Made by a program: the position numbers and the translations under genes
Notes under the pieces: generated by a model
Told to the model about the DNA's origin: nothing
The model's database searches: none
What the model saw: only the letters and a program-made list of their open reading frames with translations
Assembly (NCBI GenBank): GCA_019233415.1
Contig: JAFAMK010000429.1
Coordinates: 1-19,862 of the forward strand
Length of the DNA stretch: 19,862 bases
Reading direction: 5' to 3'
From: Vulcanimicrobiota bacterium
GTDB lineage: Bacteria > Vulcanimicrobiota > Vulcanimicrobiia > Vulcanimicrobiales > Vulcanimicrobiaceae
Shown: positions 1-7,982 of the stretch, piece by piece
Layout of the letters: every line of letters starts with the position of its first letter
How positions within the stretch are numbered: position 1 is the first letter of the stretch

Positions 1-1673
1 GCCGCCGGAATGTCTTCCTTGACGTCCTGGTCGTACTCGACCGGCAGGATGTGCTCCGGCCCGTACGCGCCCTCGATGCTCGCGATGTCGAAGTCGCGCG
101 CCGAGAGGTTCCGGTACTTCAGCACGGAGTTGGTCCACGCGAAGAACCAGAACTGGAAGTAGCCGAGCGCGCCGCGAACGCGGCCGCGCCGCGAGAGCGC
201 AAGGCCGAGCCCGCGCATCGCCCAGTAGACGTCACGCGGCCGGCTCGCGAAGCGGAACAGACGCGTCAGCATCTGCTTCGTCGCCGCAGGGTTGCGCAGG
301 ATCATCTTGAGGAAGAGCCCGACGTTGCCGTAGCCCGCGCCCTCGATCGGGACGAAATTCCCGCGGTCGAGGTTGTCGAAGAACACCTTCAGGCGCGCGT
401 ACTGCTTGCCCCCGGTGCAGAACTGCTCGACGAAGTATTTGTAGCCGGCGATCATCTTGTCGGTCGGCATCAGGTACTTGATGTTCGTCTGGTACTTGAA
501 GCCGCCCAGGCCGTAGCGCACGTCGCGCAGGCGCCCGGCGAGCTTCATACGGCGGTGGAGCGGCGTGCCGGGAAGCGCGGTCAGCAGCGACGGATCGCCG
601 GAGAGCATTCCCGCGTCGTGCAGCCCCTGCAGCGTGATGTCGAACGCGGCGTCGTCGTCCGAGTCGAAGCCGAAGATCAGGCCGCCGACGACGATGAAGC
701 CGTACGACTGGATCTCGCGCACCGTCTCGGCGACCGAGACCGCGGCGTTCTGCACCTTCGCCGTCTCGAGCAGCGAGTTCGCATTGAAGCTCTCGACGCC
801 GATGAAGACCATGTCGAAGCCGGCGCGGCGCATCTTGCGCATCAGCTCGCGCTGCTTGTAGAGGTTGATCGTCAGCCAGGTATAGAGGCTGGGGCGCTGG
901 CCGGTCCGCGCCTGCCATTCGAGCAGTGCGTCGAGCACCTCGTTGGCCCACTTCGGGTCGCCGATGAAGTTGTCGCAGGCGAGCAGCACCTGACGGACAC
1001 CGAGTTTGCACAGGTGGTCCAGCTCCTCGATCAGGAGCTGTGGCGACTTCACGTGCGAGCGGTTGTTGTCCGGCAGGATGCGGATGTCGCAGAACTCGCA
1101 CAGGAACGGGCAGCCGCGCGAGACCTCGAGCACCGCGCCGTAGTAGCGGTGGATCGTCGGGTCCATCAGCGGGCGGAACATGTGCCGCGACTTGTTCAGG
1201 TCGAAGCGTTCCTTGTTCTGGATGACGGGGGCGAGCGGCGTGCCGGTGCGCACGCTCTCCAGCAGCTCGGTGATCTGCTCTTCGCCGTCGCCGATGAAGA
1301 TGTGGTCGAAGCCGTCGAGCTTCGCGACGTCGCCGGCTTGGTTGAACGACCAGCAGATCGGTCCGCCGATGATCGAGACCGCGTCCGGGAAGAGCGCCTT
1401 CAGCGCGGCGCGCACCCGCATCAGGTTGCCGTGGTCCTGGTTGATCCCGCTGAACAGGAAGACGTCGGAGGCCGGCACGTCGTCGAGCGTCTGGACGCGC
1501 GTGTCGTGCAGCTGCAGCGCGAAGCGACCGTCCTGCGGGATGTGCGCGGCGAGCGTGTACGCCCAGACCGGCATGAACTGGGCACCGTAGTTCTGCGTGT
1601 CGGCGTACGTCGGGTCGGGGCAGTGTACGAAGGTGACGCGCAACTGCTCGGTCGCCTGTTCAGCGGTGGCCAC
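1..1673 (-). CDS. B12-binding-type radical SAM protein, C-terminus cut by window edge
   Basis: 557 codons are visible and the frame is still open at the window edge. The start is GTG at 1673, the first start codon after an in-frame TGA at 1679-1677. The N-terminal ~150 residues look like the Rossmann-type cobalamin-binding domain of class B radical SAM enzymes (HCPD at 17-20, IIGGP at 101-105, GDGEE at 128-132). The 4Fe-4S motif is SRGCPFLCEFCD, with Cys188, Cys192 and Cys195 in the CxxxCxxC spacing (bases 1089-1112). The part after about residue 400 resembles the DUF4070 tail found in this family. Relatives include methyltransferases and lipid- or hopanoid-modifying enzymes, but nothing here fixes the substrate. 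It starts 8 bases after the stop of the upstream GT2 gene, so the two are probably co-transcribed. The family is clear; the specific reaction is unknown. Confidence 0.9.
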   Translation of the reverse strand, partial: MATAEQATEQLRVTFVHCPDPTYADTQNYGAQFMPVWAYTLAAHIPQDGRFALQLHDTRVQTLDDVPASDVFLFSGINQDHGNLMRVRAALKALFPDAVSIIGGPICWSFNQAGDVAKLDGFDHIFIGDGEEQITELLESVRTGTPLAPVIQNKERFDLNKSRHMFRPLMDPTIHRYYGAVLEVSRGCPFLCEFCDIRILPDNNRSHVKSPQLLIEELDHLCKLGVRQVLLACDNFIGDPKWANEVLDALLEWQARTGQRPSLYTWLTINLYKQRELMRKMRRAGFDMVFIGVESFNANSLLETAKVQNAAVSVAETVREIQSYGFIVVGGLIFGFDSDDDAAFDITLQGLHDAGMLSGDPSLLTALPGTPLHRRMKLAGRLRDVRYGLGGFKYQTNIKYLMPTDKMIAGYKYFVEQFCTGGKQYARLKVFFDNLDRGNFVPIEGAGYGNVGLFLKMILRNPAATKQMLTRLFRFASRPRDVYWAMRGLGLALSRRGRVRGALGYFQFWFFAWTNSVLKYRNLSARDFDIASIEGAYGPEHILPVEYDQDVKEDIPA

Positions 1674-1681
1674 GTCTCAGA

Positions 1682-2671
1682 CTAGGACGGCACCGTGTCC
1701 CGCACCTCCCGGTCGGCCCGCACCTTGGCGGTCCGGGTCCCGAACTGGACGTCGAACAAGACCGCCTGCAGCGCGAGTTGGAAGCCGATCGTGAACAGCA
1801 TCAGCGCGAGGATGATCGTCCCGGTCGGGCGCGGCTGGTTGGTCGCGATCGAGACGGCCCACTCGTGGCCGCCGAAGGCAAGCCCGGCAAGCAGCATCGG
1901 CAAGCCGATCACCGCGCACAGCGTCCCGACGTTGATCTCGACGACGAAGTAGTTGACCAGGATGCGGCGCAGGAACCGCGTCAGCAGCCGGCCCGGGAAG
2001 GTCAGCAGCACCGTGCCGACCGAGAGCGAGCTGCGCTCGCCCGCGTAGATCGCCGGCATCTCCATCTCGGCGATCGGGCGCCGGCGCAGCCCGAACGCGC
2101 AGAGCAGGTCGATCTCGAAGAAGTAGCGGTCGGCGAGCCGCGCCAGGTTCGTCTCGCGCAGCGCGCGCGCGCGCACCGCGATGAAGCCGTTCGTCGGGTC
2201 GACGATCGTCCAGTAGCCGGTGCTGAACTTCACGAGGAACGTCAGTCCCGCGTTCCCGATCAGCCGCGTGACCGGCATCCGGTAGAGCGTCGCGGGATCG
2301 GCGAAGCGGTTCCCCTTCACCATGTCGATCTCGGGCGCGCGCTGCAAGAACGCGACCATGTGCGGGATGTAGCTCGTGTCCATCTGGTCGTCGGCGTCGA
2401 CCTTCACGATGATCTCCGCGCCGCGCGCGAGCGCCTCGACGATCCCCGTCTTGGTCGCCGCGCCGACCCCGCCGTTGTGCTCGCGGCGCACGACGTGCAC
2501 GCGGCTCGGCGCGCCGGCGAGCACCTCGCTGCAGCGTTCGGGGCAGGCGTCGTCGACGACGATCACCTCGTCGACGACTTCCAGCGCGCGCTCGACGACG
2601 CGCGCCAGGGTCGCCGCCGCGCGGTACGCCGGCACGACCGCGACCGTGCGCGGCGGGGTTTCGGTCTGCAC
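1682..2671 (-). CDS. Membrane-anchored GT2 family glycosyltransferase (DPM/DPG-synthase-like)
   Basis: 329 residues. The N-terminal ~220 residues are a GT-A fold of family GT2: the start TVAVVPAYRAA, the nucleotide-binding VDD at 39-41, the DxD-type metal site VDADDQMD at 91-98, and the acceptor-side DPTNGF near 168-173. Two hydrophobic segments follow, at roughly 233-258 and 274-298, as in polyprenyl-phosphate sugar transferases that stay at the cytoplasmic membrane. The likely reaction is transfer of a sugar from a nucleotide sugar to a polyprenyl phosphate or other lipid acceptor; the sugar cannot be read. I chose GTG at 2671 because a purine-rich AGGCAGG lies just upstream and the homology begins a few residues later. 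The open frame extends further upstream, but only as antisense to the aminotransferase gene. It is followed after 8 bases by the radical SAM gene. Confidence 0.88.
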   Translation of the reverse strand: MQTETPPRTVAVVPAYRAAATLARVVERALEVVDEVIVVDDACPERCSEVLAGAPSRVHVVRREHNGGVGAATKTGIVEALARGAEIIVKVDADDQMDTSYIPHMVAFLQRAPEIDMVKGNRFADPATLYRMPVTRLIGNAGLTFLVKFSTGYWTIVDPTNGFIAVRARALRETNLARLADRYFFEIDLLCAFGLRRRPIAEMEMPAIYAGERSSLSVGTVLLTFPGRLLTRFLRRILVNYFVVEINVGTLCAVIGLPMLLAGLAFGGHEWAVSIATNQPRPTGTIILALMLFTIGFQLALQAVLFDVQFGTRTAKVRADREVRDTVPS

Positions 2672-2755
2672 GCCGCCTGCCTTACGACTCGAACGCGCGG
2701 CGGGTCCTTCAGGCAGCAGACCCCGAGCCCGGCCACGGCGAAGGAGCGCCGTCCC
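2672..2755. promoter_or_regulatory. Divergent intergenic region between GT2 and aminotransferase genes
   Basis: These 84 bases separate two divergently transcribed genes, so both promoters probably lie here or in the gene starts. I see no convincing -35/-10 pair on either strand. A short inverted repeat GGGTC (2702-2706) and GACCC (2719-2723) with a 12-base loop is present and could be chance at this GC content. A ribosome-binding site AAGGAG (2741-2746) sits 9 bases before the aminotransferase ATG. Confidence 0.4.
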
Positions 2756-3964
2756 ATGGACATCCTCGTCCCCCCGTACCGGTTGGCGCGGCGCGTCGAG
2801 CGGCTCAAGCCGTCGACGATCCGCGAGATGCTCAAGGTGACGCAGAATCCCGACGTCATCTCGTTCGGCGGCGGGCTGCCGGCCGCGGAGCTGTTCCCCG
2901 TCGCGGACGTCTCGGCGGCGCAGGACCGCGTGATGCGCGCGCGCGGTGCCGCCGCGCTGCAGTACTCGGTGACCGACGGGGTCCCCGAGCTGCGCGCCTG
3001 GGTTGCCAACCGACTGCGCCGCGACGGCGTCGCGGTCCACGCCGACGACGTGATCATCACCAACGGCTCGCAGCAGGGGCTCGACCTCTACGCGCGCGTC
3101 TTCCTCGATCCGGGCGACGTCGTCGCGCTGGAGAATCCCTCGTACCTCGGCGCGATCCAGGCCTTCGACGCGTTCGAGCCGGACTATCTCGCGGTCGCCT
3201 CCGACGCGCACGGGATCGTTCCGGAGGCGCTCGAGACCGCGCTCGGTGCGGCCGATCCGAAGCCGAAGTTTCTGTACCTCATCCCGAACTACCAGAACCC
3301 GACCGGGAACACGCTCGCGCTCGAGCGCCGCGCGCAGGTCGTCGCGATCTGCGCGCGCCACGGCGTGCCGATCCTCGAAGACGACCCGTACGGCGAGATC
3401 ACGTTCGCGCGCGAGCCGTGGCCGCCGCTGCTGAGCCATGCCTCGCAAGGCGCCGTGACGTACCTCGGGACCGGCTCGAAGATGGTCGCGCCGGGGCTGC
3501 GCGTCGCGTGGATGGTCGTCACCGACCACGCGCTGCGCGAGCGGATCGTCACCGCGAAGCAGGGCGCCGACCTGCACTCCAGCCCCTACACACAGTACGT
3601 CTTCCACGCCTACGTCGAGGACGGATCGCGGCTCGATGCGCACCTGGACGTCGTGCGCGCGACCTACCGCGCGCGCCGCGACGCCATGACCGCCGCGCTG
3701 GCGGCGGAGATGCCCGCGCACGTGCGCTGGAACGTTCCCGACGGCGGGATGTTTCTGTGGGCCACGGTCGGTGCGGGAATCGACACCGAGGTGCTGTTCG
3801 AGCATGCGGTCCGCGACGGCGTCGTGTTCGTCCCCGGCCGGCCGTTCTATCCGGCGAAGGACCGCGGCGACGGGATGCGGCTGAACTTCTCCGCGATGCC
3901 GCCGGAGCGCATCGCCGAGGGGATCGCGCGGCTCGGGCGCGCGGTTCGCCACCTCGGCGGGTAG
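2756..3964 (+). CDS. PLP-dependent aminotransferase, 2-aminoadipate/MocR-domain type (fold type I)
   Basis: 402 residues, the usual length for stand-alone class I/II aminotransferases related to LysN and the MocR catalytic domain. Visible family marks are SFGGGLP at 36-42, the NPTG motif at 181-184, EDDPYGEI at 208-215 with the PLP-ring Asp210 and Tyr212, and GTGSKMVAPGLRVAW at 238-252, where Lys242 is the expected Schiff-base lysine. No GntR DNA-binding domain is fused, so this is an enzyme rather than a MocR regulator. It probably transfers the amino group of an amino acid such as 2-aminoadipate, an aromatic or a branched-chain amino acid to 2-oxoglutarate; the specificity is open. ATG at 2756 is supported by AAGGAG 9 bases upstream. 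The longer in-frame extension upstream is antisense to the GT2 gene. The next gene on the same strand starts 88 bases later. Confidence 0.93.
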   Translation: MDILVPPYRLARRVERLKPSTIREMLKVTQNPDVISFGGGLPAAELFPVADVSAAQDRVMRARGAAALQYSVTDGVPELRAWVANRLRRDGVAVHADDVIITNGSQQGLDLYARVFLDPGDVVALENPSYLGAIQAFDAFEPDYLAVASDAHGIVPEALETALGAADPKPKFLYLIPNYQNPTGNTLALERRAQVVAICARHGVPILEDDPYGEITFAREPWPPLLSHASQGAVTYLGTGSKMVAPGLRVAWMVVTDHALRERIVTAKQGADLHSSPYTQYVFHAYVEDGSRLDAHLDVVRATYRARRDAMTAALAAEMPAHVRWNVPDGGMFLWATVGAGIDTEVLFEHAVRDGVVFVPGRPFYPAKDRGDGMRLNFSAMPPERIAEGIARLGRAVRHLGG

Positions 3965-4052
3965 AGCGGACAGCAGCGAGAGGCGCCGGCCGCGGGGCCG
4001 CGAACTTCGCCCCCTCGCAAGCACCCCGCCCATTTCGCAGTGAGGTTCATCC
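3965..4052 (+). other. Intergenic gap between aminotransferase and YflT-like gene
   Basis: These 88 bases are GC-rich and include a small self-complementary CGGCC-GCGG-GGCCG stretch but no T-run, so I do not call a terminator. The ribosome-binding site of the next gene, GTGAGG at 4040-4045, sits 7 bases before its GTG start. No promoter boxes are recognisable. Confidence 0.4.
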
Positions 4053-4481
4053 GTGGGTCTGGTCGTGACCGGCATCTCCCAGAACGGCGACATCTCCGCC
4101 ATCGAAGCGGCGCTGAAGGAGGCGGGGCTTCCGCTCGACCCGATCCAGCTGATCGGGCCCGACGACTCGACCCAGGGCGCGGCCTCGCGGACCGGGATCA
4201 TGGAGGGCGGCCTGATGACCGGCGGCGGCCAGGGGACCGGCGTCCCCGGCGTGACGAGCGGCGTGCCGACCGCGGGCGGCTTCGGAACCCACTACTTCCG
4301 GAACGAGACGCTCAGCGACCGGCTCGGGGACCTCGAGATCCCCGATGACGAGGTCGAGAACTACGTCGATGCGCTCCAGGCCGGGCGCAGCGTCGTCGCC
4401 TACTTCGCGAAGGCCGAGAACATCGACACGGTCACGACGATCTTCCGCGCCAGCGGCCTCGCCAAGATCAAGACGTTTTAG
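4053..4481 (+). CDS. Glycine-rich small protein with YflT/general stress protein 17M-like C-terminus
   Basis: 142 residues from a GTG start with a fair ribosome-binding site 7 bases upstream. Three parts are visible. An N-terminal ~45 residues with the hydrophobic start LVVTGIS looks like an alpha/beta unit. A glycine-rich linker at about 51-77 (EGGLMTGGGQGTGVPG) follows. The last ~60 residues are soluble, with a pattern like the heat-induced stress protein YflT domain: LGDLEIPDDEVENYVDAL, then a GRSVVAYF strand and a helix before a closing AKIKTF. Proteins of this kind occur as stress-associated proteins of unknown mechanism. There are no catalytic residues, signal peptide or membrane segment. 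The TAG stop (4479-4481) overlaps the TAA stop of the convergent methyltransferase gene (4478-4480). The YflT resemblance is my reading of the pattern and needs a profile search. Confidence 0.75.
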   Translation: MGLVVTGISQNGDISAIEAALKEAGLPLDPIQLIGPDDSTQGAASRTGIMEGGLMTGGGQGTGVPGVTSGVPTAGGFGTHYFRNETLSDRLGDLEIPDDEVENYVDALQAGRSVVAYFAKAENIDTVTTIFRASGLAKIKTF

Positions 4482-5464
4482 ACCGGAAAGGCGTCCGGAT
4501 AGAGCATCGCCTGCAGCAGCGTCGGCTCGTAGTAGCGGCCGCGCGCCGCACGCGCACGATCCTCGCGGGCGCGCTCGTCCTCTTCCCAGCGGCGTAGGAG
4601 CGCACGGTCGCGCAGCACTTCGTGCCGCGGCGTGCCGTACCAGAACGCGAACAGCTCGGTGCCCGGATTGTCGGCGAGGTAGCGCCGGTCGGCGGTCATG
4701 ATCGTCTCGACGGCCTCGTCGCGGAGCTCGGAGTCGACCCGCTCCAGCGCGCGGTTGAACGTGAGGATCGGATACGCCAGCGCACCGCCGGCCGCGCGGT
4801 ACTCTTCGGTGCGGAAGTAGCGCCCGAACGTCTCGAGCGTCAGCTCGGAGTGGATCGCCTCGGTCGGATCGTCGTGCATCATCGTCGGGAAGTGCGGATA
4901 GCGCAGCGTCTGGCGCGCCTCGCGCGGCAGCGCGTTGTTGAGCCGCCAGACCGCTTCCCACTGCTCGTACGGATATTGGTTGCGGTGCGGCCCGACGTAG
5001 TCGTAGCTGACGAAGTATCCACCCGTGACCAGGTGCCGGCACAGGTTGCGAAAGACGCGGTCGACATACGCGATGTGGTGCGCGGCCGCGTAGTTGACGA
5101 TCAAGTCGAAGCGCTCGTCGAAGACGGCGTCGTTGATGTCGGCGCGCATGTAGCGGACGGGAAGGTCGCGCCCGTGCCGGCGAGCCTCCGCGAGCAGCTC
5201 TTCCGAATAGTCGATGCCGACCGCGCTCTCGATCAGCCCGTGCTTGAAGAAGTCGCGTTCGACCCAACCGTTCCCGCAGTTGAGGAACAGCGCGCGCCCG
5301 AACGTCTTCCTGCCCACGCGCTCGGCGAAATACTCCAGATAGCTGACGTCGGGCCGGCCCGAGATGCGCTCGTTGATCTCGGCCTTGACGGACGGGATGT
5401 CGTTCCAGTACCCGGCGGTGTAGTATATACCGGCATTCGGCGCGACGATCGCGGTCACGGTCAC
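4478..5464 (-). CDS. Class I SAM-dependent methyltransferase, last gene of the glycan operon
   Basis: 328 residues. A Rossmann-type SAM site is visible: motif I ALFLNCGNGWVERDF at 58-72 (LNCGNG instead of the common DxGxG), the acidic ribose-binding residue in VGIDYSEEL (Asp85), RADIND at 107-112, and FDLIVNYAAAHH at 119-130. The C-terminal ~170 residues are rich in Tyr, His and Arg, may form the acceptor site, and end in a charged helical stretch. The target is probably a sugar or glycan intermediate, judged only from the neighbours. The annotated start is GTG at 5464, but GTG at 5458 is better spaced from the GAGAGG element and is equally possible. It begins 28 bases after the GT39-like gene and is the most downstream gene of the operon; its stop overlaps the stop of the convergent gene. 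Confidence 0.88.
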   Translation of the reverse strand: MTVTAIVAPNAGIYYTAGYWNDIPSVKAEINERISGRPDVSYLEYFAERVGRKTFGRALFLNCGNGWVERDFFKHGLIESAVGIDYSEELLAEARRHGRDLPVRYMRADINDAVFDERFDLIVNYAAAHHIAYVDRVFRNLCRHLVTGGYFVSYDYVGPHRNQYPYEQWEAVWRLNNALPREARQTLRYPHFPTMMHDDPTEAIHSELTLETFGRYFRTEEYRAAGGALAYPILTFNRALERVDSELRDEAVETIMTADRRYLADNPGTELFAFWYGTPRHEVLRDRALLRRWEEDERAREDRARAARGRYYEPTLLQAMLYPDAFPV

Positions 5465-5492
5465 CCCTCTCGCTGGACGTAGGCGGTTTCCG

Positions 5493-7457
5493 CTATTTTT
5501 GCGGGTTCTGCGGATGCGCCTCCAGCGCGCGCTGCGTTTCCGGTGAAAGATAGACGATGTAGTCGCTCTGCGGGAACAGCACTTCGCGCCAGCCGAGTTC
5601 GGTCAGCGTGTCGCGCAGCCCCGCGAAGATCGCGATCTTGTCCTCGTAGTCGGGCAGCATGAACGAGCCGACATGGAAGCGCTCGGCCCATTGCGTCACG
5701 TCGTCGTGCGCGACCGCACGGCTGAGATCGCCGTAGCGCTCCGGCCCGAACGAGTCGCCGATGATCTGGATGCCGCACTCCTTGAAGAAGATCTGACTCC
5801 CGCCTAGTAGGACGACGTAAACGTTGTCGTGGGGACGGTGCGCGCGCGGCAGCGTGCGGCACAGATACTCGATCGACGAGTACGCCGGCGCGCGGTCTTC
5901 GAGCCACACGGTCCGGCCCGCGTAGAGCTGTCCGATCAGGAGGTACTCGTCGACGTAGATGTTCCAGAACAGCGCGCGGCCTTCGGGTGACGGCGAGGGG
6001 ATCGCCAGCAGCGCAAGCGCGGCGAGCGCCGCCGCGCGCCACGCGATCCTGCGATGCGCGGTCAGCGCGAGCGCGAAGAGCGCGAGAAACGCGGCGAGCA
6101 GGGGGACGAACAGCAGCACGTAGCGCGCCAGGTGCGAGGTCAGCGTCCAGTACGCGTACGCGTACGCGAGCGCGCACGCGGCCAGCGCGATCGGCGAGGG
6201 CCGCAGCCGCCGCGCGAGCAGCACGAAGGCGAGGAATGCGAGCGGGACGACGTAGAGCGTGTCGGCGAGCGAGACCCCGGTGTCGCGCAGATCGCGGCCC
6301 GACGGGTCGAGGAAGAGCCGCCGCGGGATTTGCAGCAGCGTGCCCGGGCTGGTGTCGGTGCGCAGGTCGCCGAGCTGATTGACCTCATCGGCGACCGACC
6401 ACTTCGGATCGGCGTGGTGGAACCGCAGATTGAGGATCGGGTCGATCGGATCGCCGGTGTAGACGAAACTGCGCACGTACCACGGCGAGGCGAGCACGAC
6501 CAGCGCGGCGAGCGCGAGCACGGCGCGGCGCCGCGGCGCACCGCGCAGCGCGATCAGGATCAGTGCCGCGAACAGCGGGCCGAGCAGCAGGAGCGAGACC
6601 TTCAACCCGATCAGGAACGCGGCGAGCACGATCGCTTCGGCGAGGATGCCGCGCGTGCAGCGCTGGACCGCGCGAATCCCCGCCATCGCGCTCACCGTGA
6701 AGAACAGCGACGTCGGGACGTCGATCATGTTGTAGTCGACGAACTCGACGAACATCGGCGTCAGCGCGACCGCGAGCGCCGCGAGGACGCCGGCCGCCGG
6801 CACGTCGGGCGCGTTCTCGTCGCGGTACGCGCGCCCGAAACGCGCGGTGAACGCGTAGACCGCGAGCAGCGTGAACGCGCCGGTCAGCCAGTTCAGGAAC
6901 CGCATGTAGTCGTCGACGCCGAGCGCGTACGGCCAGGTCAGCATCAGCGGCCAGTTGTTGGTCGTGTGCGGAAGCCGCAGCCACGGGTCGACGACGAGCC
7001 GGTGCGCGTGCGCCCACTCGAAGCCGTACGTCATGTAGTAGACGGTCGCGTCGGAGCCGGTGTCGGGAACGATCGCCTGCAGCGCGAGCGGGATCGCCAT
7101 CAGCCAGACCAGCGCGGCGGGCAGCGACAGCGCGCGCTTCAGCTGGCCGAAGCGCAGGCGCCAGAAGCCGGCGCGCAGCGGCGAGTCGCCGCGCAGCGCG
7201 CAGACGACGCCGACGGCGGGGACCGCAAGCGCCGCGGCCAGCGGATAGATCAGCCCCGCGAGGCCGAGCACGAACGTCGCGAAGCCGGTCAGCGCGAGCC
7301 CGCTCGCCGAGGTGATCACGACGTCGAGCAGCGCCTGTGCGGGGGATATCCCCTCGACCGGCTCCGGCTTGCGCAGGGCCGTGCCGCAGAGGTAGAACCA
7401 CGCCCACGCGAGGTGCGCGAGCACGAGCCCGTAGACGAAATGCTGCTGCGCGAGCAT
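5493..7457 (-). CDS. Polytopic GT39/ArnT-like (GT-C) membrane glycosyltransferase
   Basis: 654 residues with about 11-13 hydrophobic segments through the first ~500 residues, then a soluble C-terminal part of ~150 residues. The first large extracytoplasmic loop carries DTGSDATVYYMTYGFEW (about 132-148) followed by PHTTNNWPLML. This is the layout of the PMT_2/GT39 family, in which an acidic residue of the first loop acts as catalyst and a polyprenyl-phosphate sugar is the donor. It would therefore add a sugar outside the cytoplasmic membrane. The start ATG at 7457 overlaps the stop of the lipoprotein gene as TGATG, so translation is probably coupled. The frame stays open further upstream, but that part lies inside the lipoprotein gene in another frame and is not homologous to anything I recognise. 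Acceptor and donor are unknown. Confidence 0.85.
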   Translation of the reverse strand: MLAQQHFVYGLVLAHLAWAWFYLCGTALRKPEPVEGISPAQALLDVVITSASGLALTGFATFVLGLAGLIYPLAAALAVPAVGVVCALRGDSPLRAGFWRLRFGQLKRALSLPAALVWLMAIPLALQAIVPDTGSDATVYYMTYGFEWAHAHRLVVDPWLRLPHTTNNWPLMLTWPYALGVDDYMRFLNWLTGAFTLLAVYAFTARFGRAYRDENAPDVPAAGVLAALAVALTPMFVEFVDYNMIDVPTSLFFTVSAMAGIRAVQRCTRGILAEAIVLAAFLIGLKVSLLLLGPLFAALILIALRGAPRRRAVLALAALVVLASPWYVRSFVYTGDPIDPILNLRFHHADPKWSVADEVNQLGDLRTDTSPGTLLQIPRRLFLDPSGRDLRDTGVSLADTLYVVPLAFLAFVLLARRLRPSPIALAACALAYAYAYWTLTSHLARYVLLFVPLLAAFLALFALALTAHRRIAWRAAALAALALLAIPSPSPEGRALFWNIYVDEYLLIGQLYAGRTVWLEDRAPAYSSIEYLCRTLPRAHRPHDNVYVVLLGGSQIFFKECGIQIIGDSFGPERYGDLSRAVAHDDVTQWAERFHVGSFMLPDYEDKIAIFAGLRDTLTELGWREVLFPQSDYIVYLSPETQRALEAHPQNPQK

Positions 7458-7978
7458 CAGCGCGACCGAACCGCGCGCAGGTAGATCGAGAGCACGCGGC
7501 TGTCGGTGTTGAAGTGCGCCTTGATCGGGACGAACGTGAAGCTCGGGACGATCTCGACCCGCACGACCGTGCCGTGATGCGCACCGAGTGGGGCGTCGAC
7601 GCGGTGTAGCCCGGGAACCAGGTCGGAGACTTCTTCCGGTTTGCCGCCGTCGACCGCGACCGTCATCGATTGCGTGTTCTCGTGGAACATCGGCAAGTCG
7701 GGGATGAACATCGTCAGGCGCAGCGTCCGGGCGCCCGGCGCGACGCGCACGTCGAAGTCCGCGCGCGGCCCGAGCCAGCAGCAGTCCGGGTCGTCGGACT
7801 GGCGCGACTTCCAGATTCCGGTTGGTTCCGGAACCGGCGGCTCGCCCGGATGCGGCGTCGCGACGCCGTCCGGATAGAACTGGTCGGGGCGCGTGCTCGG
7901 GTCGTCGGTAGGCGCGCCGGAATAGCAGCCGGCGAGCACCGCCAAGGCGGCGCACGCGGCCACGAGTGCCCGAATCAC
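7457..7978 (-). CDS. Lipoprotein with probable beta-sandwich (glycan-associated) domain
   Basis: 173 residues from GTG at 7978. A type II signal sequence is clear: MIRALV, a hydrophobic stretch and the lipobox LAGC with Cys18, followed by a Pro/Asp-rich linker (about 20-60). The remainder is predicted mainly strand (LRLTMFIPDLP, MTVAVDGG, HRVDAPL, VVRVEIVPSFTFVP) and ends in a SRVLSIYLRAVRSR stretch. This resembles the beta domains that accompany glycosyltransferases and export ATPases, where closing strands of the form DxRxLSVxLxxI are common. I infer an outer-leaflet or periplasmic glycan-interacting protein. It is one base coupled (TGATG) to the GT39-like gene and starts 4 bases after the small membrane protein gene. 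No catalytic motif is seen, and the function is unproven. Confidence 0.82.
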   Translation of the reverse strand: MIRALVAACAALAVLAGCYSGAPTDDPSTRPDQFYPDGVATPHPGEPPVPEPTGIWKSRQSDDPDCCWLGPRADFDVRVAPGARTLRLTMFIPDLPMFHENTQSMTVAVDGGKPEEVSDLVPGLHRVDAPLGAHHGTVVRVEIVPSFTFVPIKAHFNTDSRVLSIYLRAVRSR

Positions 7979-7982
7979 CCGG

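Noticed and set aside
51..1685. Plus-strand open frame of 544 codons
   Set aside because: It lies opposite the radical SAM gene with its intact cysteine motif and has a shadow-type composition.
1682..4201. Longer reading of the GT2 gene on the minus strand, 839 codons
   Set aside because: The upstream half is antisense to the clearly real aminotransferase gene; homology to GT2 starts only near 2671.
4483..4498. Inverted repeat CCGGA/TCCGG between the convergent genes as a bidirectional terminator
   Set aside because: Only 5 bp, inside the end of the methyltransferase coding sequence, and no T-run on either strand.
5480..5500. Small hairpin followed by TTTTT on the plus strand
   Set aside because: No plus-strand gene reads into it and the stem has a bulge; it overlaps the end of a minus-strand coding sequence.
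6151..6168. Three tandem copies of TACGCG
   Set aside because: It encodes an Ala-Tyr run in a membrane segment of the GT39-like protein and is too short to suggest a functional repeat.
5493..7955. Longer reading of the GT39-like gene, 820 codons
   Set aside because: The extension overlaps the lipoprotein gene in another frame and has no domain; the TGATG start at 7457 is better.
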